Source of the DNA: an uncultured Mucilaginibacter sp.
GTDB lineage: Bacteria; Bacteroidota; Bacteroidia; Sphingobacteriales; Sphingobacteriaceae
Length of the DNA: 8,427 nt
Reading direction: 5' to 3'
Assembly: GCA_903885865.1 (NCBI GenBank)
Contig: CAISKH010000566.1
Coordinates: forward strand, 1 to 8,427
Shown here: positions 6,644-8,427 of the stretch, one piece after another
How positions within the stretch are numbered: position 1 is the stretch's first letter
Layout of the letters: every line of letters begins with the position of its first letter
Made by a program: the position numbers and the translations under genes
Notes under the pieces: generated by a model
What the model was told of the DNA's origin: nothing
The model's input: the letters and a program-made list of their open reading frames with translations, nothing else
Database searches by the model: none

Positions 6644-7310
6644 TAACCCTCATACTCCCCCTTTAGGGGGCTGGGGGGCTAAACCCTATATCATAGGTAT
6701 TGCCGGCGGGAGCGGCTCAGGGAAAACTTTTTTTTTAAATCGTTTTCTCGATCATTTTACCGCTGATGAAGTTTGTTTGCTATCGCAGGATGATTATTAT
6801 ATCCCGGTGGCACATAATATGACAGCCGAAGAAAACAAACTATATAATTTTGATCTACCCCGTACAGTTGACTACGAGCAATTTGAAAGTGACGTTACCC
6901 AACTGTTAAACCGGCAGGTTATTTATAAAAGAGAGTACACGTTTAATAACCCTAATGTAGTGCCTAAACTGCTGGAGATAAAACCGGCACCCATTATAAT
7001 TGTGGAGGGTTTATTCATTTTACATTTCAGGGGAATTGCCGATCTGTTCGACATGAAGATTTTTGTGGATGCCGATGAGGAAATAGCCTTAGAACGTCGT
7101 TTAAAACGCGACCTGGTTGAACGTGGCTATTCTAACGAAGACGTATTATATAAATGGATAAACCACGTCGTACCGGCTTATAAGGAGTTTCTACTCCCCT
7201 ATAAAAACGAATGCCACAAAGTTATTTTTAATAACAGCAACACCATTGAGAATATTTTGGCAGTTACCGAAGAAATATCAAAGGAATTAAGGGAGATTGT
7301 ATTTGGTTGA
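6636..7310 (+). CDS. udk: Uridine kinase
   Basis: A cytoplasmic P-loop kinase that phosphorylates uridine (and usually cytidine) to the monophosphate in pyrimidine salvage. Landmarks are the Walker A loop GGSGSGKT (24-31), SQDDYY (50-55) with the catalytic Asp, YNFDLPRTVDY (70-80), where most relatives have FDHP, the core strand IIIVEGLFILH (120-130), and the lid with ERRLKRDLVERG (153-164). Length is 224 against about 205-215 for the family. The extra residues are at the N-terminus: MNNNPHTPPLGGWGAKP, encoded across repeat copy 4. No other ATG, GTG or TTG lies between this start and the P-loop, so this start is forced and the repeat is translated. It overlaps the LysM gene's last 8 bases. 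A run of nine T lies just after the Walker A codons. Confidence 0.95.
   Translation: MNNNPHTPPLGGWGAKPYIIGIAGGSGSGKTFFLNRFLDHFTADEVCLLSQDDYYIPVAHNMTAEENKLYNFDLPRTVDYEQFESDVTQLLNRQVIYKREYTFNNPNVVPKLLEIKPAPIIIVEGLFILHFRGIADLFDMKIFVDADEEIALERRLKRDLVERGYSNEDVLYKWINHVVPAYKEFLLPYKNECHKVIFNNSNTIENILAVTEEISKELREIVFG
6655..6682 (+). repeat. Palindromic GC-rich repeat, copy 4, in frame inside udk
   Basis: CTCCCCCTTTAGGGGG is followed by CTGGGGGG and CTAA: same core, spacer and G6 arm as copies 2 and 3. Here it falls within the udk reading frame and encodes TPPLGGWGA (residues 7-15), just before the conserved kinase fold begins at about residue 17. The frame stays open through the whole element. Confidence 0.85.
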
Positions 7311-7332
7311 TAAATAGTTCTTTGTATTTTTA
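7302..7332 (+). promoter_or_regulatory. Candidate promoter of the NTF2-like lipoprotein gene
   Basis: TTTG (7302-7305) and TATTTTTA (7325-7332) are separated by 19 bases, the expected spacing for a Bacteroidota -33/-7 pair. The -7 element has one mismatch to TAnnTTTG. The -33 element lies in the last codons of udk. Transcription would start within about 15 bases of the ATG at 7351. AT-rich context makes a chance match quite possible. Confidence 0.3.
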
Positions 7333-7348
7333 ATAAAAAATCAAAGAA
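7318..7348 (+). repeat. AT-rich stem-loop between udk and the NTF2-like lipoprotein gene
   Basis: TTCTTTGTATTTTT (7318-7331) and AAAAAATCAAAGAA (7335-7348) pair over 12 of 14 positions around a three-base loop; the outer 7 bp (TTCTTTG/CAAAGAA) are perfect. It starts 7 bases after the udk stop and ends 2 bases before the next ATG. It could be an operator over the candidate promoter, a weak mRNA hairpin that affects translation, or a 3'-end signal for udk. Its low GC content argues against a strong intrinsic terminator. Confidence 0.5.
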
Positions 7349-7350
7349 TA

Positions 7351-7839
7351 ATGAAATTCAACTTGACGTGCCTGGCATTAATACTGTGCTTATTTACCTC
7401 CTGCCAACAAAATCCAGCAACATTAACAACCGAACAAGTAACGGCTGAAAAAGACAGTGTTCTGCGATTAGCAGATGCAACAGCGAAAGATGTTTCAGCA
7501 AGAGGTCCGATTGCCTGGCTGGATCATTTTGAAAACTCGCCCCACTTCTTTATGGCAAATGACGGGTTTTTGGCTCTCCCCGACTATAAAACTGCCGAAT
7601 CATTTGTAAAGGAAACATTAGTAAAGCAATTACGAAGTATAAACCTGCATTGGTCGGCTATTCGTGTGGAGGCACTTACTCCCGAATTTGCTATAATGGC
7701 GGCCAATTACTATGAGGATATAACCGACAATACCAATAAAACAACTGTTTATGAAGGCTATTTAACCGCTACGGTTCAACATACGGCTAAGGGATGGAAG
7801 TTTCTTAACGTGCACTGGTCAGGCAAGAGCGGGAAGTAA
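7351..7839 (+). CDS. Small lipoprotein with NTF2-like (SnoaL/DUF4440-type) fold
   Basis: A 162-residue envelope lipoprotein. The hydrophobic signal ends in a lipobox LFTSC with lipidated Cys18, followed by QQNPATLTT and no acidic surface-export signal. The mature part (about 28-158) has the size and pattern of a cone-shaped NTF2-like domain: an N-terminal helix (TAEKDSVLRLADATAKDVSARG), a variable middle, then strands INLHWSAIRVEALTPEFAIMAANYYED and the closing GWKFLNVHWSGKS typical of SnoaL/DUF4440 relatives. Such domains bind small ligands or act as simple enzymes; no catalytic residues can be assigned. It is separated from udk by a hairpin and a candidate promoter, so it may be its own unit. 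Its stop codon touches that of the convergent scoB gene. The fold call is by pattern only. Confidence 0.8.
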   Translation: MKFNLTCLALILCLFTSCQQNPATLTTEQVTAEKDSVLRLADATAKDVSARGPIAWLDHFENSPHFFMANDGFLALPDYKTAESFVKETLVKQLRSINLHWSAIRVEALTPEFAIMAANYYEDITDNTNKTTVYEGYLTATVQHTAKGWKFLNVHWSGKSGK

Positions 7840-8427
7840 TTAATTTATCTCCATCTCCGGCACATCCCCTTCAATTACCAGTTTTCCGGCGGTTGCCTTT
7901 ATAATTTCTTCCATACTCACGCCTGGCGCGCGTTCCAATAGTTTAAATCCGCCACCGGGCAATACGTCCAGTACAGCCAATTCTGTTACGATTTTTTTAA
8001 CGCAATTAATACCGGTTAACGGAAGGGTACATTTGGGCAATAATTTTGATTCTCCGGCTTTATTAACGTGCTGCATGGCAACGATAATATTTTCGGCTGA
8101 TGCCACCAGGTCCATAGCGCCGCCCATTCCTTTTACCATTTTGCCGGGTATTTTCCAGTTGGCTATATCCCCGTTTTCTGATACTTCCATCGCCCCCAGT
8201 ATGGTAAGGTTTACCTTTCGCGCCCGTATCATCCCAAAGCTCATGGCCGAATCAAATATAGATGAGCCCGGCAGCATGGTAATGGTTTGCTTTCCCGCGT
8301 TAATTACATCAGCATCTTCCTCGCCTTCAAACGGGAACGGCCCCATGCCCAGCAACCCGTTTTCCGATTGCAGCACTACATCCATATTCGCAGGGATATA
8401 ATTTGCACATAACGTTGGTATGCCAAT
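7840..8427 (-). CDS. scoB: 3-oxoacid CoA-transferase subunit B (5' end outside window)
   Basis: The beta subunit of a family I CoA-transferase (SCOT/ScoAB type), cytoplasmic, which moves CoA between succinyl-CoA and acetoacetate or a similar oxoacid together with an A subunit. The frame stays open to the window edge, and the 14 codons before the first in-window ATG read IGIPTLCANYIPAN, the conserved family sequence. The ATG at 8385 is therefore internal and about 20 residues lie outside. In the visible 195 residues, QSENGLLGMGP carries the catalytic Glu (visible residue 22, equivalent to Glu305 of pig SCOT), followed by GKMVKGMGGAMDLV (95-108) and KCTLPLTG (122-129). The usual length is about 217. 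The A subunit is expected just upstream, beyond the right edge. The gene converges on the NTF2-like lipoprotein gene with no intergenic bases. Confidence 0.95.
   Translation of the reverse strand: MGIPTLCANYIPANMDVVLQSENGLLGMGPFPFEGEEDADVINAGKQTITMLPGSSIFDSAMSFGMIRARKVNLTILGAMEVSENGDIANWKIPGKMVKGMGGAMDLVASAENIIVAMQHVNKAGESKLLPKCTLPLTGINCVKKIVTELAVLDVLPGGGFKLLERAPGVSMEEIIKATAGKLVIEGDVPEMEIN

Noticed and set aside
2571..7839. Defence, toxin-antitoxin or secondary-metabolite system
   Set aside because: None of the products shows nuclease, toxin, helicase, reverse transcriptase or biosynthetic signatures; the set is envelope and housekeeping.
8385..8385. ATG at 8385 as the scoB start
   Set aside because: The upstream in-frame codons encode the conserved IGIPTL.ANYIPAN segment, so this Met is internal.

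Overview
The window looks like chromosomal DNA of a Bacteroidota bacterium, most likely a Sphingobacteriaceae member (Mucilaginibacter/Pedobacter-like). The reasons are the archaeal/eukaryote-type prolyl-tRNA synthetase with a degenerate C-terminal zinc site, Bacteroidota-style lipoproteins and outer-membrane barrels, TAnnTTTG-like promoter elements instead of clear sigma70 boxes, moderate GC, and GC-rich palindromic repeats that yield a PPLGGWG peptide when translated. The genus is inferred from sequence style only.

Layout. Positions 1-99 do not belong to the adjoining gene and are unassigned; they meet, at about 99/100, a cystathionine gamma-synthase/lyase gene (metB-like, minus strand) that has lost roughly its last third. 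Upstream of it lies a 130-bp spacer (844-973) with three copies of a palindromic GC-rich repeat, then proS (minus strand). Across a 124-bp divergent spacer, a plus-strand run starts: a Tyr/Asp-rich lipoprotein, a FadL/OmpP1-type outer-membrane barrel, a cytoplasmic protein of unknown function (possibly DUF4905), a secreted LysM plus double-psi-beta-barrel protein, and udk (uridine kinase), which overlaps the LysM gene by 8 bp. A small NTF2-like lipoprotein follows after a 40-bp spacer that folds into an AT-rich hairpin. Its stop codon directly abuts the stop codon of a minus-strand 3-oxoacid CoA-transferase subunit B gene (scoB), which is cut by the right edge of the window.

How the genes fit together. 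metB (sulfur amino acids), proS (translation), udk (pyrimidine salvage) and scoB (CoA transfer/ketone-body or acetoacetate metabolism) are ordinary metabolic genes. The four genes between proS and udk form a compact envelope-directed group: two products go to the outer membrane, one is secreted and binds or organises peptidoglycan, and one stays in the cytoplasm. This is the least understood part of the window.

The most noteworthy signals are the four copies of one palindromic repeat, all at gene boundaries: one forms the proS terminator, one supplies the G-rich leader right at the metB start, and one lies in frame inside the udk N-terminus. The abrupt non-homologous junction in metB also stands out. 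No CRISPR array, tRNA/rRNA, transposase, phage gene or recognisable defence system is present.
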